A DNA stretch of 64,000 nt from Pyrocephalus nanus (taxonomy: Eukaryota; Chordata; Aves; Passeriformes; Tyrannidae). The first letter of the stretch is position 1, and each line of letters opens with the position of its first letter. Positions 12,801-24,800 of the stretch are shown here, in pieces. Made by a program: the position numbers and the translations under genes. Under the pieces are notes generated by a model. The model saw only the letters and a program-made list of their open reading frames with translations. It made no database searches and was not told the DNA's origin. The DNA is taken from contig CM076270.1 of the NCBI GenBank assembly GCA_038380795.1, positions 12,523,001-12,587,000 on the forward strand. The letters run 5' to 3'.

Positions 12801-15800
12801 CTTAGCAAGGGAAGGACGGTCACTTCTGCTTTTTTACAGGACTGTCCCAATTCCCATGTGGGACCAGATCACACCCATGGTGGGGCATGGCAGCTGGGAC
12901 AGATAGTCAGGTATAGATTTGAGGCTTACTGTTGCCTTTAAATTCACGTTGGGAATGATTTGAAGAGACCTCAGGTCCTCCAGCAATGATGATTCACGTG
13001 GCTAGCTCACATGTGTGGGAAACCTGACCTAGACGTGTATTCCAAACACAGCAAATGGCCTGTGCCCACTCCTGCCAGCAAAATTCCTAGGCTAGTGCCA
13101 TCCATCCTGCCTGGCACAGCAGGTAGAGGACCAGGTCAGGGGAAGGGAGCTTACAGAATAGGGCTAGACCAAGGCTAAGCCAGCCAAAATTCCCTTATCC
13201 TCCAGATCAAACAGCCAAGCAGAGCCTGCTGCCAGGAGACAGAAAGTTGGAAAAGTTGATTAATAGAGGCTTGGGAACAAAGTTGACTTGATTTCTTTTG
13301 AAATGGAGAGCAGTTCCTTAGAGAGCAGTTGGCATGGGCCTGCACCGCTTCCAGTGGGAAGGAAGATAAATGCTTGCCTGGATAGAGTCCAACCCAGTGT
13401 GAAGGGAGATGCATTAAGGAAGTAAGTGGTTCACAAACAAACCTGTGGCTCTCAGTCCCAAGGCGCTGAGATAGGCTTGTAGGACCACAGCTTGGGCAGG
13501 AGCCACCCCCAGAGCACTCTGGAGGCAGTGCCAGGCAGCGTGGAGTGGTCACAGTCACCTATGGGACAGCCACACACTCATCCCTGCGTGAGCAGGGCAG
13601 AGGCCAGCAGGATCAGCCTTCCATCAAAGCCAGCTGGGCCAGGAGATGCAGGGAGCTGGCTTACAGCCCCTGGCAAATGCTCCAGGAGTTGACCAGAATT
13701 GCTGCTGCTTGTTTCAAAGTCTACATTGCACTGGTCCTATAAATCAAAGCTTTTTCCCTGCACTGTTTGTGATGTGGGTAAACAAAACACCAGCTCCTGG
13801 CCAGAGGGACAGGGAAAGTGGCACCAAGTATTTGTACTGCACAGCACCTTCTGCTAAATGGGGAATATATTGGGGCAAACTACTCCAAACCCATGTGGGA
13901 GTGGAGCTCCAGTCCCCCTCACTCAGCAGGATTGCAAAAGACCTACTGGCCTCCACTGAAGTGCCTCAGCTTGCAGCTGTGGCAGGTAGTCCAGCCACAA
14001 ACCACACGAGTTAAGGGAATGATTCTTTTCATTAGAGACAAGCCCCATCTCTTGAGTAGCCTGCAACACTTAAAGGGCTGTTTGTAAAGAAAATGTTTTA
14101 TTTCCAGGGAGATGGCTCACTTATGACAGCTGTAAAATCCATTAATGAGAGCATAAGAGTTCTAGAGCTGTTGCAAAATCTGCTGGCTCATTTCTTGCCT
14201 TTAGTGTTCCTTACAATTCAATTTGCACACAGGATTGTTTGTTTAGCAGACCTTACTGTAGCAAAGGTGAGTTCACTGCATCTAGCATTCCCTCACTCCC
14301 AAGGCACAACTATATGCTGCCAAAAACCTGTCTGCATGACCCCTCTGCCAGCATGGGGCCAGCATACAGCCTCTCTCACCACAAGCACATGGTCCCAGCT
14401 GCTGCTCACTGGTCTCTTAGCATTCTCCAGGGTCACACCAGGCAGCTGTCCCTCTGCAGCCCACCTCCATCCAGGGGTGTTCATAGGTGCCCCAGGCAAT
14501 TCTGCAGAGTCCCAGCATCATCTTTTGGGCTTTGCTCCCCATCTTCACAATGCCTGGAGTATCTTGCAATACCCAGCCCACAAGGACACGTCCCTTCTTT
14601 GCAGGTCCTCTCTTGTATGGGGCAGCCTTGATTATAGTATGATAGCAAATGGGGGTAGGAAGAATGGGGCAGCTACCCATCCTAATCCTAGTCCTTCTTC
14701 CATAGGGACAATAAAAAAATACATATATTCCCATAGGAACACCACTCAGCTTTGCACACTGAACAGAGAGTCAATTAAACCAGATAGCCTCTCCTGAAGC
14801 TGATTCTGCACAGTTTAATTAAACTCCACAAACAGCTTCACACACCCAGCTTTAACAAGGAGGCAGAAAAAACCCACTTCAAAAGCTCCAGCAAAGTCAT
14901 CCCAGGGCAGAGACAGAGACCCAAGCAGGTAGGAAACTTCTGGGGCAGAGGGGCTGCTGGCAGTGCCAGTCCCAGGCACCTTCTGTCACCGATGCTTTTG
15001 TGATGCTGAAATGGGAATGCATGAAATGGGAGTGCAGCTCGTGTTGATTGCTGCTCTGAATTGCAGTGCACTGTCTCCATTTATTTGATTTGTATTGCCT
15101 GAAGGAAAATGCTTTTGCTCTCTTCATGCACTCTAAGCATTTGGCTTCAAAATAAAAGCTCTGGGGACCTGTCATCACATGCATTCCTTCCCATAAAGAA
15201 AAGGCAAGATCCAGTCTTTCTGAGCTGAATTGCAGAAAAGTGCTCAAGCCCACAGCTGCTGCTTGCTCAAGGATGACCTTGCAAAGGTTGTTTTTGAAAG
15301 CAGCTGCCTCCTCCTGCTTTTTTACATTTAAACTGTCACATCCTGACTTCCCTGCTTTACCTAGAGGACTTCAATAGCCTTTGGAGGAATCAGAAAAGTA
15401 GCAGCCTAGCTCAAGCTCTTCCACCCTGAACAAATGCTCTCAGAACTTCATCTGATGTGTCCCTGCGCACGAATGCTTCTGCTTTTCCACTGGCATTGCA
15501 GGGCTGCTCATGTGCATGGCATAGCCCTGTGCCTTCGTTGGATGGGAACAGGTCATGTCTGCTGGAGGCCTGGATCCTTCCCCTCTGCATCTGGTGAGCT
15601 CTGGCAGGATTTCCTCCTCTCCAGACATGCAGAGGGCCATGGGGAAGGTATGTGATGTTTATGTGTGCTGTGCTCAGCACTGCTGCTCCTCCTGCCCCAC
15701 ACACATATGCAGGGCCCAGACCAGTTCCTAGGGACAATGGGAACAGATGTGAATGGCCTGGGTGAATCCCAAAGAAAAGCACAGGTCAGAGCTGCTGGGA

Positions 15801-16683
15801 AAGAGTTTATCTCTGCTCTTGGGAAAAAGGAGTGGAAATTCAGTTCTCCAGTTTCTCCCAGTGTAGGTACTGGTTTCTTTGTCATCTCAGATACTTCCGT
15901 GCAATGCACCTTCTGTGGTCCATTAACAAACACACAGGTCATGGGGGATGTTACTGTCAGCAGGGACGCCAGGCAGCTGCAGTGCACCCTTGGCTCCACT
16001 TTCCTCCAGACACTTTCACACAGCTACCTGGCACCTCTACAGCCATGCATACCCATGCACCCACCCACAGGAGCAGAGCCTCCCTGCCAGCCCACCATCA
16101 GCCACAGAGGTCATTCCTTATTCTTAGGGAGAGCAAATATTTTAATTATTTAATTTGCAACTGACTCCAGTCTGTCAGATCAAGACATTCAGCACAGCAC
16201 ACCCAAATAACAATGCTGTTACTGCTGTACCAGATCTCACTCCTCCTGTCTCTTGCTTTATCTTTGCCTCTCGTCCCTCCCCCTCCTGTTTTTTCCATCT
16301 GTGTTTGGAGCAGAGGAAGTGGAGATGAAACACAGGCTGCTGAGTCTTCCTGCAGGCTCTGAGTCGTCCAAACCAGTCGACTCCATTCAGTCTCTGCCTT
16401 CCTCTGCCCAATTCTGACAAGCTCTGCAAAGATCACGATGTATTTACTTTTCTCCCAGTGCAGTGAGGAAGATGAAGCATGAGTACTCTGTGTATTGGTA
16501 CAGAAACTGCAAAGAGAAGCTCTGCAAATATGATGGTCGGAGGATCCAGAAGGCTCTGACATAACCTAGCACAGGGTCATGGTTAAACGATTTGCTGAGG
16601 GCTGCCAAGGGGCTGCAAGCACTGTGCAAGGCAGTGTGCTGCTGCCTGCACAAACTACCTGCTTATTTGCTTTGTTAGGGTTT
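9859..16683. other. Intergenic DNA with old CR1 traces
   Basis: No gene is supported. It includes the degraded CR1-like part near 12.4-12.6 kb, AT-rich unique blocks near 11.05-11.46 kb and 14.09-14.27 kb, and the longest open frame of the window (14093-14797, plus, 234 codons). That frame has no recognised domain. Confidence 0.65.
12400..12600 (-). mobile_element. Probable degraded CR1 segment
   Basis: The stretch with ctcattttagttacccttg, tctggatactccctcactcc and agttcatcatccttggg resembles the reverse complement of the CR1 region a few hundred bases from its 3' end (in better copies it reads like cttctctggacacgctcc). It is strongly diverged and its limits are approximate. Confidence 0.45.
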
Positions 16684-16710
16684 ACACACACACACACACA
16701 CACACACACA
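16684..16710. repeat. (AC)n microsatellite
   Basis: An uninterrupted alternating a/c run of about 13 dinucleotides, bounded by ggttt on the left and gcctct on the right. It should be length-polymorphic and useful as a marker. Confidence 0.95.
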
Positions 16711-18989
16711 GCCTCTAAAGGGAAAAAAAAGGGTCTTGAAAGCTCTCACTGATTCTGCAGTGAACTGTGGCATTATGGATGCGGAGGTGGGTGACCCCAC
16801 CAGCTCATGGTTCATTCAGCAGTAGCTCGTGGGTGTTGCTCACCAGAGAGCGGAGCTGCATCTCTGGCAGCTCCCTGCCCTACTTCTCTTTCAGAAATAC
16901 ATAATTGTGACATTGTGTTACATAATTTATCATGTTACATCGAGATTGGGGCCGTCCTTGTTCGGTTGATTCCTCTGGGTGTTCCAGCTTCAAGGAGGAG
17001 AAACAAGAAGTGCTTGTAAGGGGTTTTCTCCATAGGAGAGGCCTCATGCTGCCATCCCACAAAAAGCCACTACTTTAGAAAAAGCTTTTAGAGTTCAGAA
17101 CAGTCTGAGACACCCTATCCCTGAGCACACAAGCAAAAGCAGTTGTCCAGAGACCAAAGTTTAAGTTCAGAGCAGACTTGGTCTGACCTGGGAGTAAGTA
17201 CAGAGATGGCATCTCCTGCCTGCACCATGCATGTGCACAGCTCTCCAGCACACTGTTCGAACCACGGGGTGTCAGAAAGGACCCCAGTACACCAGCAGAG
17301 ATTACCCCAAACAACCTGCTGTTTTTCCAGCACTCCCTTACGTACTGAACAAAGGCACAAGAAAGAGGCAGCCATGAATGGGTGGCAGTGCCTGCAAGAT
17401 GGGCTGTAGAGCCAAGGAAGCCAACATTTGCTGGACAAGCATCCTTACAGAGGATGGTTACATGCTTACAGCCACAGGCAGACTAAACTGGACAGAAAAC
17501 ATCTGTGCAAAGCAGCAGGAATTATGGTGCAACTGCTCATTTCCCAGAAGGTGCTAATGCAAGCAGGGATTCCAGGTGCCAACATCCCCACAGTGGCTCC
17601 ACATCTCCTGTGGGACAAGCTTCACGTGCATTGTGCACCTCCTCCACTTGCCAGAAGGATGAGGTTCAGCCTGTCCCGTGACATATTCTGCCTAGTCCTG
17701 GCTCAGCCCCTGGCTAGAGCCTTGCCTTTGCACTCCAAGCTCAGTCCCAGCTGCAGCTCCCAAGACATTCCATGTCCTTGGTACATGGAATTTCACTGGT
17801 ATGCAATAATTGCACTCATCCTGAGAGCTGACACTCTCATTCCACCAGTGGCAGGATGGCCAGCTCCAGCCTGCATTCTCCCCCATGCCAGAGTGCCAGG
17901 CATCTGTCAACTACTCCCACCGCCTGCCGGGGTGATGAATTTTGCAGGCACAGCAGCAGTTCCTGCACCAACCCACTCAGCTGTTTAATCTGGAAATGAG
18001 TCTATCAGCCCCAGGAATCATGACACTGCCCCATCCCTGGAGATTCCAACCTTCACCCAAGCAAAGCATGTCCAGCTATGGGACCTACCCATCAGGGAGG
18101 GGATGCCAGCCATGCCCAGGGCAGCACAGAGATGCTGTGGACAGTCACTGCTCATGACACTTCCCCCAATGCCCACAACAGTGGCCCTGTGTGTGCACAC
18201 CATCAGTGAGCCCCTGCACACCCTTTTAACCACTGCCTACCCCAAACCTCCTCACAAGACGGGGATGCTCAGCAAGGCATCAGCAGGAACTGATGGCAGA
18301 CAGCAAACAGTCCTCGCTGTCCCCAGAGGGAACTTGCTTCTCCCATTAATATTTTTAACTCATTGACACTGAGTTTTGCTGCATTGAAGCCTGTTCAATA
18401 AAGGAGTCAATGCGGTGTGGTACCCGGGAGCATGGGAAGGTTGGCTTCAAACCCAGGAACAGGCAGAGCTTGGGGCCTCAGCTCAGAGAGGCACAAGGCA
18501 AGAAACACTCCAGTGCCACCAACCTGACATGCATAAAAAACACTGCATACAAACATGCTCTGACCAAGTCTGAAGGGCAGGAGATGCCACTTGGCTATTA
18601 TGAGCAGCTCCTAGGGGATCAGCTCTTGGTGTTGCATAATTTAATACTTTAACCAATTAACTAAATTACTAGAAAAGTCTTTCCTGGTAAGACAAGCAGA
18701 TGACACAAGCTGATGGTGCCGTAAACAATAAGAAGCACATGCTGCTAGTGCCAGTAATCTGAGTCACCCAGGGAACAGTTCAAAATACACCTTGAAACTG
18801 TAAGCACAAGGTCAAGCTTGGACCTGAGGGCACAGGTGCTACAAAGGATGAGAGACTCAGTACAGGGAAACAGTAGCTGAGGACATGACCTAGGGACCAT
18901 AGCTGATGAAAGCAACCAGGCTGCCCTGCAATTATGAGGCCATTGATAAATCACTGTTCTGTGCTAGACATAGCACTCAGAGAAAAATG

Positions 18990-19150
18990 AAACAGGTTAG
19001 AAAAGATCTCTGCGGGTCTCTGGTCCAACCTCCTGCCGCTATCAGGACTATTGCAAACACTTGATCAAGACTTTTGACCTTTGGAGATCTCCATGAACAG
19101 AGACACCCCCAGCCCTCTACCCCCAGTGACTTCTGGCACAAAAAGATGGG
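18990..19150 (-). mobile_element. Probable degraded CR1 3' segment
   Basis: The sequence ggttagaaaagatctctg, then gtctctggtccaacctcctg and later acttttgacctttggagatc and acagagacacccccag, resembles a minus-oriented CR1 3' region with many substitutions. The order of blocks fits CR1. Boundaries are uncertain. Confidence 0.5.
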
Positions 19151-21229
19151 GAAAAGCTGCCTGACCAACAAAACAAGGCTTCAAAGTGAAGAGTATGAAC
19201 AGCAAGATGTTGCAGGTACGGTTGGTGGACACAGGCATGTCAGAAGGAGAACTGAACTGTCTATCACTACCAGGGGAGAACAAACACCACCTCAGAGCTA
19301 AAATGCAACACCCAACAAAAGTCACTTCAACATCACTAAAGTTGAGACAGATCAGACACTGACCAGTGAACTGGGGGAACCAACTACTGCTGTAGGTTTC
19401 AAGCACAAGGAATGAGCGAACCTTCTTCTATGAGCAGAGGAATACCTAAATAGCCTGACCAGAGCCAGCTGGGTGCAGGAAGCAGTGGATGGCTAACAAC
19501 AAAAGCCAGTGAGGGCAATGCTCAGGTGTGTTGTGCTGTGGGATTGGGTTGGGTGTTGGGAGAGTTGTCAGTTGTATTATGCAGCTGTCCTTCCAAGGTG
19601 GCAGCTGATGTGCAACTTTGAGAAGTCCCTGTACCAGCTGAATCAGCCTTCCATCATACCTCTGTTAAGCCTTTTTATCCTGCTCATATCTACAGGCATC
19701 TGTCATCGCATCTTCACCAGGTATGGGTGTGCCAGGCAGTGGTTGGGCAGCAGCACCCTGTGCTCCGGGATGCTGCCCTTCCCATGGCCATCTTCCTATT
19801 TCCTTCCCCCTTCTCATGACTGTGTCAATCCCTATGCAATCCCAGAGTGCTGACAGCAAACCAGGCACGTGAGCTCTTACATGCGGCCTGCAGCCCTGCG
19901 GGAACTGCCTCTGGGCTGGGATGGGTGGCAGAGCAGCAACCTGGAAAACAAGTGACGCTGGACACACAGCCCGGGGGCTGCTGCGCAATTTGGTCCCCAC
20001 TCTGTGGATGTGCAAGCTCATGGGTTGCACTAGGTGCTGCTTCTGCATGAAGGTCTGATCAGGTACATGGAAGGAGGCATTTAGGATTTAGAGCAGCCCA
20101 TGGAGTTGCTGGGGTGAAGGTGGCCAGGCAGGGCAGGAGTGAGGGGCTGGAAGAGGGTCACAGCCAGTGCTGTTTAGCCTGGCTGAAGAGCTCACCATTC
20201 CCCAGCCACCAAAAATAGCTGCCGCCCAGCTCTTGGATGATCCACAGGCAGAAATATGTCCCAGCCACGTGACCTCCTTCAAAGAGTGTACAATTAAAAA
20301 GCAAGTTTGTAATTTGATAATTTGTAGAGAAGAAATTAATTGCTGGCTTTATCTTATCCCAGTCGGCCTGCTGTGATGACTGGTGCACATGCTGGCTCAG
20401 GAGATCCTGGGAAGGGTAATTACTGGGAAGGGACCCACTGGAGGCCAGCACAGCAATGAGAGGTGCTGTTCACCTGACAGCCTCAGTCTTGGCCACGCAC
20501 ACATGCATCAGGCACTCCAGTGTTAGAGTCATTCAGGTTACAGCACCTGTTTCCTGCAGGACCCTTCCTTGATACCAAACATGGGAGAGTCCCCCACTCC
20601 ACCGCAGACCCTGTGGGCAACCACCAGCCTGCTCCTGCTGGGCTTCTTTTGGGGCAGGAGGGAGCTGGAACCTTCACATACCTTCAGAAGCAGGTTTCTT
20701 TGTATTTTCTTATTGTTACTGAAACCAAAAATGTTTTCTATGTGAAATCCCAGCAGCCAAGCCAATGTGCTGCCCAGGTAGGGGTGCATGGAGGAATCCC
20801 ATCCCTGCACAGCACAGTACTGAGGAGCCACTCACCCCTCATGCGGTTCATCCTTCGGAGCATCACATCACAGGGTGCCCACTTTTCCACTCACAGAGGA
20901 GCCCTTTCCCTGTGCCTTGGGTGTTGGCTTCCATGCTGCTAATTGTATGTGGGGGTAGTGTGAAAGACTTATCTGCCCCTCCTGGGATGAGAGGCAGCCA
21001 TCACACCCACCCTTGCAGGAACCTGCCCAGCCACCCACCTCCACCTCTGCTCTGCTGGGCACTGCCTCATTGTGATGGCTGGAGAGCCCAAGGGGAGCAG
21101 CACCCAGGGGTCTGTGCCCACACAGAGCAGGATGGTGCCACAGCCCACTGGAGCAGTCAGTGGGTTGGAAAAACCCCTTACTCTGAAATCTGGAAATGAT
21201 TGGCCAGCAACAGGGTCTGCAAATAGAAA

Positions 21230-21285
21230 CCTCAGAGCAGAGAGGCCAAGCCTCAGAGCAGAGGCCAACCTCAGAGCAGCACGTC
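21230..21285. repeat. Short minisatellite-like tandem repeat
   Basis: Three copies of cctcagagcag start at 21230, 21251 and 21269, separated by related gaggcca spacers (periods 21 and 18 bp). A fourth, weaker cctcatcctc follows. It is a small local tandem repeat with no clear function. Confidence 0.75.
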
Positions 21286-21863
21286 AGCCTCATCCTCAAA
21301 GCTGTGACCAGGAGAAGGTGCAGGTCCGCATGTAACGGAGTACAGAAAGATGCAAAAATAAAGACTAGAATAAAAAGCATAAGTGTCTGACAAACTGCAT
21401 GAACATCAGGAGCTCACGAGAGTGGTGAAAGAAGCAGTGGGCATAAGGAGAAATCTCTGCCCAGACCTGAAAGGCAGAGGATGAAAAATCATGTAGGCAG
21501 CAACCCAGAAAAGGAGAGGTATTTGATAAATATTTCTGTTCAGCATTTAGTAAGCAAGAGCCAAACAATACAGCATGTTATAAAGTAAAATATAATCACT
21601 ATAAAACACTTTCCATCCTAGGAGGTCTTCAGGAAGATGTTAAACAATAGCTACTGAGGTTGGATTTTTAAATCGGCAGGTCTGACACATCGGCAAGCAT
21701 AAAAAGGAGCCGGGGAGGGAGCCATCTAATTAGCTCCTGCAGGTCCCAGGGACTTCCCCCGGGGTCCCAGTGCTGGCGTGCTGCCTGTTTCTCTATGGAG
21801 TAAACAGGATGTCCCAGACCAGTCCAGCTGACATCAGTCCTGTGCTGAGGGGTGAAATGGCCA

Positions 21864-21879
21864 CGACCGGATTCGGTCG
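21864..21879. promoter_or_regulatory. CpG-bearing perfect 6-bp palindrome
   Basis: CGACCG-GATT-CGGTCG is a perfect inverted repeat with a 4-base spacer and four CpGs, in surroundings that are mostly CpG-poor. The flanks within 250 bases hold CTAATTAG and a CpG cluster (ggcggcggcactg, gcggcttgcgtaaggcg). It is a candidate dimeric-factor site within a regulatory element. The function is inferred only from composition. Confidence 0.3.
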
Positions 21880-24800
21880 ATAAAGGTCTGAAGTGGGGAA
21901 TTATCATTAGTGTCAATTAGCACCATTTTATGAAAAAAGAGACCTTGGCATATCTACGTTCTTGAGATTGTCCCTATCAGTCACATTGGCGGCGGCACTG
22001 ATGTAAGCGGCTTGCGTAAGGCGTTTGGCAACTCCAGCTGCTTGGTGCAAGCCCATGGAGCCAGTGCACTGGAAATCCAGACATTCCGGAGGTCCCAGAG
22101 CCTTGCTGCAAACACGGCACCACCGCTCAGCCGGAGTGTTTCCGGGGGCCTCCAGCAGGGATTGATTCTCAGCCCTCCATTATTTAACACCTCGGTTTCT
22201 CAGTGAAGGTGGAGCTGCCCAGGCTCTGGTGAAGCGATTCTGGCACAGGAACCAGGAGCAGGCTATACTGCTGGAACAGCACCTGACACCCAGGAGAGAA
22301 GGCTGCACCCAGGGAGGCTGGGGAATACACCCCCACCCTGTAAAAAAAGATGCCTCCCCAGGGAAGGGACTGAACACAGCTGCCCGGGAGGGGCCTGCAG
22401 CCTCCCTGCAGAGCCATGCCCAGAGCCGGGTCAGTACCTCAGGAGAAGGCAAGAAACTGAATAAAGTCCAAAGAGGAAGCTAAGGAGTGATAGAGGGATG
22501 AGAAGACAGACTTTTAATGGAAAGAAATTCCTGGGACACCATCCATGTGGGCCAGAAAGAGAGGTTAAAGGGCTAACTTGATCCCAGCTTATTAAAGCTC
22601 TTTTTGATGTGATTAAATGTTTGGCAGTGCCTCTGTTTGGCAGACAAAGATGAGAGAAGGCTGTGGTTAGAAATAAGGCATGGATTTCAGTGCGTCAGGG
22701 CAGCACCCCCTGAAATGCCCTGTCAAAGTTTGCGGTGAGTTCCCCATCCCTGGCAATGCTGTAACAAAGGTGTGGGAAGGCTCAGTGTGACACAGCCCTG
22801 CAGCTCCACTATGGACAAAACCTGTCCTTACCGACCAGCTCCGGCCACGAGGCTCACCCCATGCCAGCCCTGCTCAGCAAGATGCACCAGGGCTGCAGGT
22901 AGAGGGAGAAGCTATTGATGGGCTTTCATAAATATTGACATAACAACTGCTTCAGGGAGGGATCTGGCCTCTCCCTGCCCATCCTTCATCATTTATCTGG
23001 AGCAACAAATCATGGTCCCCATGGACTTGTCACTTACTGGGTTTTGATGAATGCCTCTCTTAGGTAATTCCAGGTGAAGACAGCTGGTTGCTCCATTTTA
23101 GAAGACAGTTTGCTGCTGATAAGAAGCAGTGAAGAAAACTTGGCTGATTAATATACTATCTTCTTTGACATGCATGCTAGAAATGGAGGAGTGAATAAAA
23201 AGGTGATGATAAGCAGTGTGATTACAGACCCACAGGGGGAAATGAACATGTACTTCAAACTGGAGGCAGCAGAGCACAACCTGAGCCAAGATTAAAGATG
23301 GATTCTTTAATCTGTCCTCATGTGGAGGCCACCAGCTTCCCTGTAATTTGGTGTGTAATTGGAATAATTACTGAGAGCTCACCCTAAAGAGCGTGGTGGA
23401 ACATCATGTTGGGTTGTTTCTCTCTCTGATGATGTGGCAGCTCCTTGTAAATCGCTCTGAAGTACCCAGGTGTGATGCCAGAGGAGCTGGGCATGGGCTG
23501 TGATGGCCTCTGCACCCAGCCTCTGAGAATAGACAAAGAGTCCTTCAGCAGCAGAGACAGTGCTCAGAAATTATTTGGCCAGCAATCATTTAACTCATAC
23601 TCTTCTTCTCCCCTCAGTTCTCCCAAGAAGTGTCGCTTGGCAGGCTGGGCTGCCTGCAACGCTGCGCCATATTCAGAGCTGCTTTCCTTCCAGGAGGCAG
23701 CTGCCCTTCCTGGGTTTTTTCCTCTGTTCCAGCCTCCTAAACAGCCCTCTGCCAGCGGCCACCTCTTCCCTGTAGCTCAGAAATGTGCCACAGTGGTTCC
23801 CACTTACTTTAATGAGGGAATAACGACCCTGTCATGGTATGACTATTATGGCAATCCCAGATATTGATCTACTGGCTACTGCCAGCAGTGACCAGACCCC
23901 AGACAAGCTCTGTGGCTGCAGTGAGGCTGCAGCATCCACCGTCCAGCCACAGCCTGGGCACTCCCAGCTCACAAACCTCCCCAGCTGTGTGAGCCAGCTG
24001 GGGCTGAGGCACCTCCCAGGTGTGAGCCATGGGCAGATGGGCAAAGCAAAGTGGATGAAGCCATGTACCAGCCAAGAGAACACATGACATTTGTCTGCCA
24101 CTTTGGGAATATCAGCTGAGAAGTGGGTTTTGCAGAAGACACTTGGCAACACATGGCTGGGAGGGACATTTGTGTCCTGCCCACAGTCACTGCTCCTGGT
24201 CTTTGCCCACACCATGAAGCCAGTGTGACAGCAAAGCAGGTCCCCTCTAGAGGGACCTGTCCCATCTCTGCATATCCTTGTTCCAGCACAAGCCAAGAGC
24301 AGCACTGACAGGCGTGAAAGTGTGGGTGATCCTGAGGAAGCAGGAGGGTGCTGTGAGTATTTTGAAACTCAGAGGGCAAAAGACTTTGCACTCCACAAGC
24401 AACAAGGCACAGACTGGCCCACAGCCAAGTTTCAGTGGCTCCTCTCCCCAGCAGAGGAGCTCAGCAGCACTGGAAATCAGACCATGACATTATGCAAGAT
24501 CTTTTCATGGCTGCTTATTGCTCCTCTGAAGCCATGTTGCAATCCTGCTCCCTGTGCCCCAGTGTGGAAGCACTTGTGCTGCAGACCACAAGAGCTTCCA
24601 TCCCCAGGGCCACTGCTCTCAGGGGGCTCAGGACATCACACTCCAGCAGGCAGGCAGCCTGCTTGGCCAGGTACCCACTTGGCTGGGGCTCATGGTACTT
24701 TCCAGACCGGATCAAGCGCACGGTCAGTTTTCCTGGCTGCTGCAGTGCTCTGTTTGGAGATGTTGATTAGCTTGACTGGTTGCTAATTGCCAGGAAGGGC

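Noticed and set aside
13531..13545. gtgccaggcagcg similar to part of the 53/56 kb duplicated unit
   Set aside because: The match is only about 13 bases and the flanks do not align, so it is probably chance.
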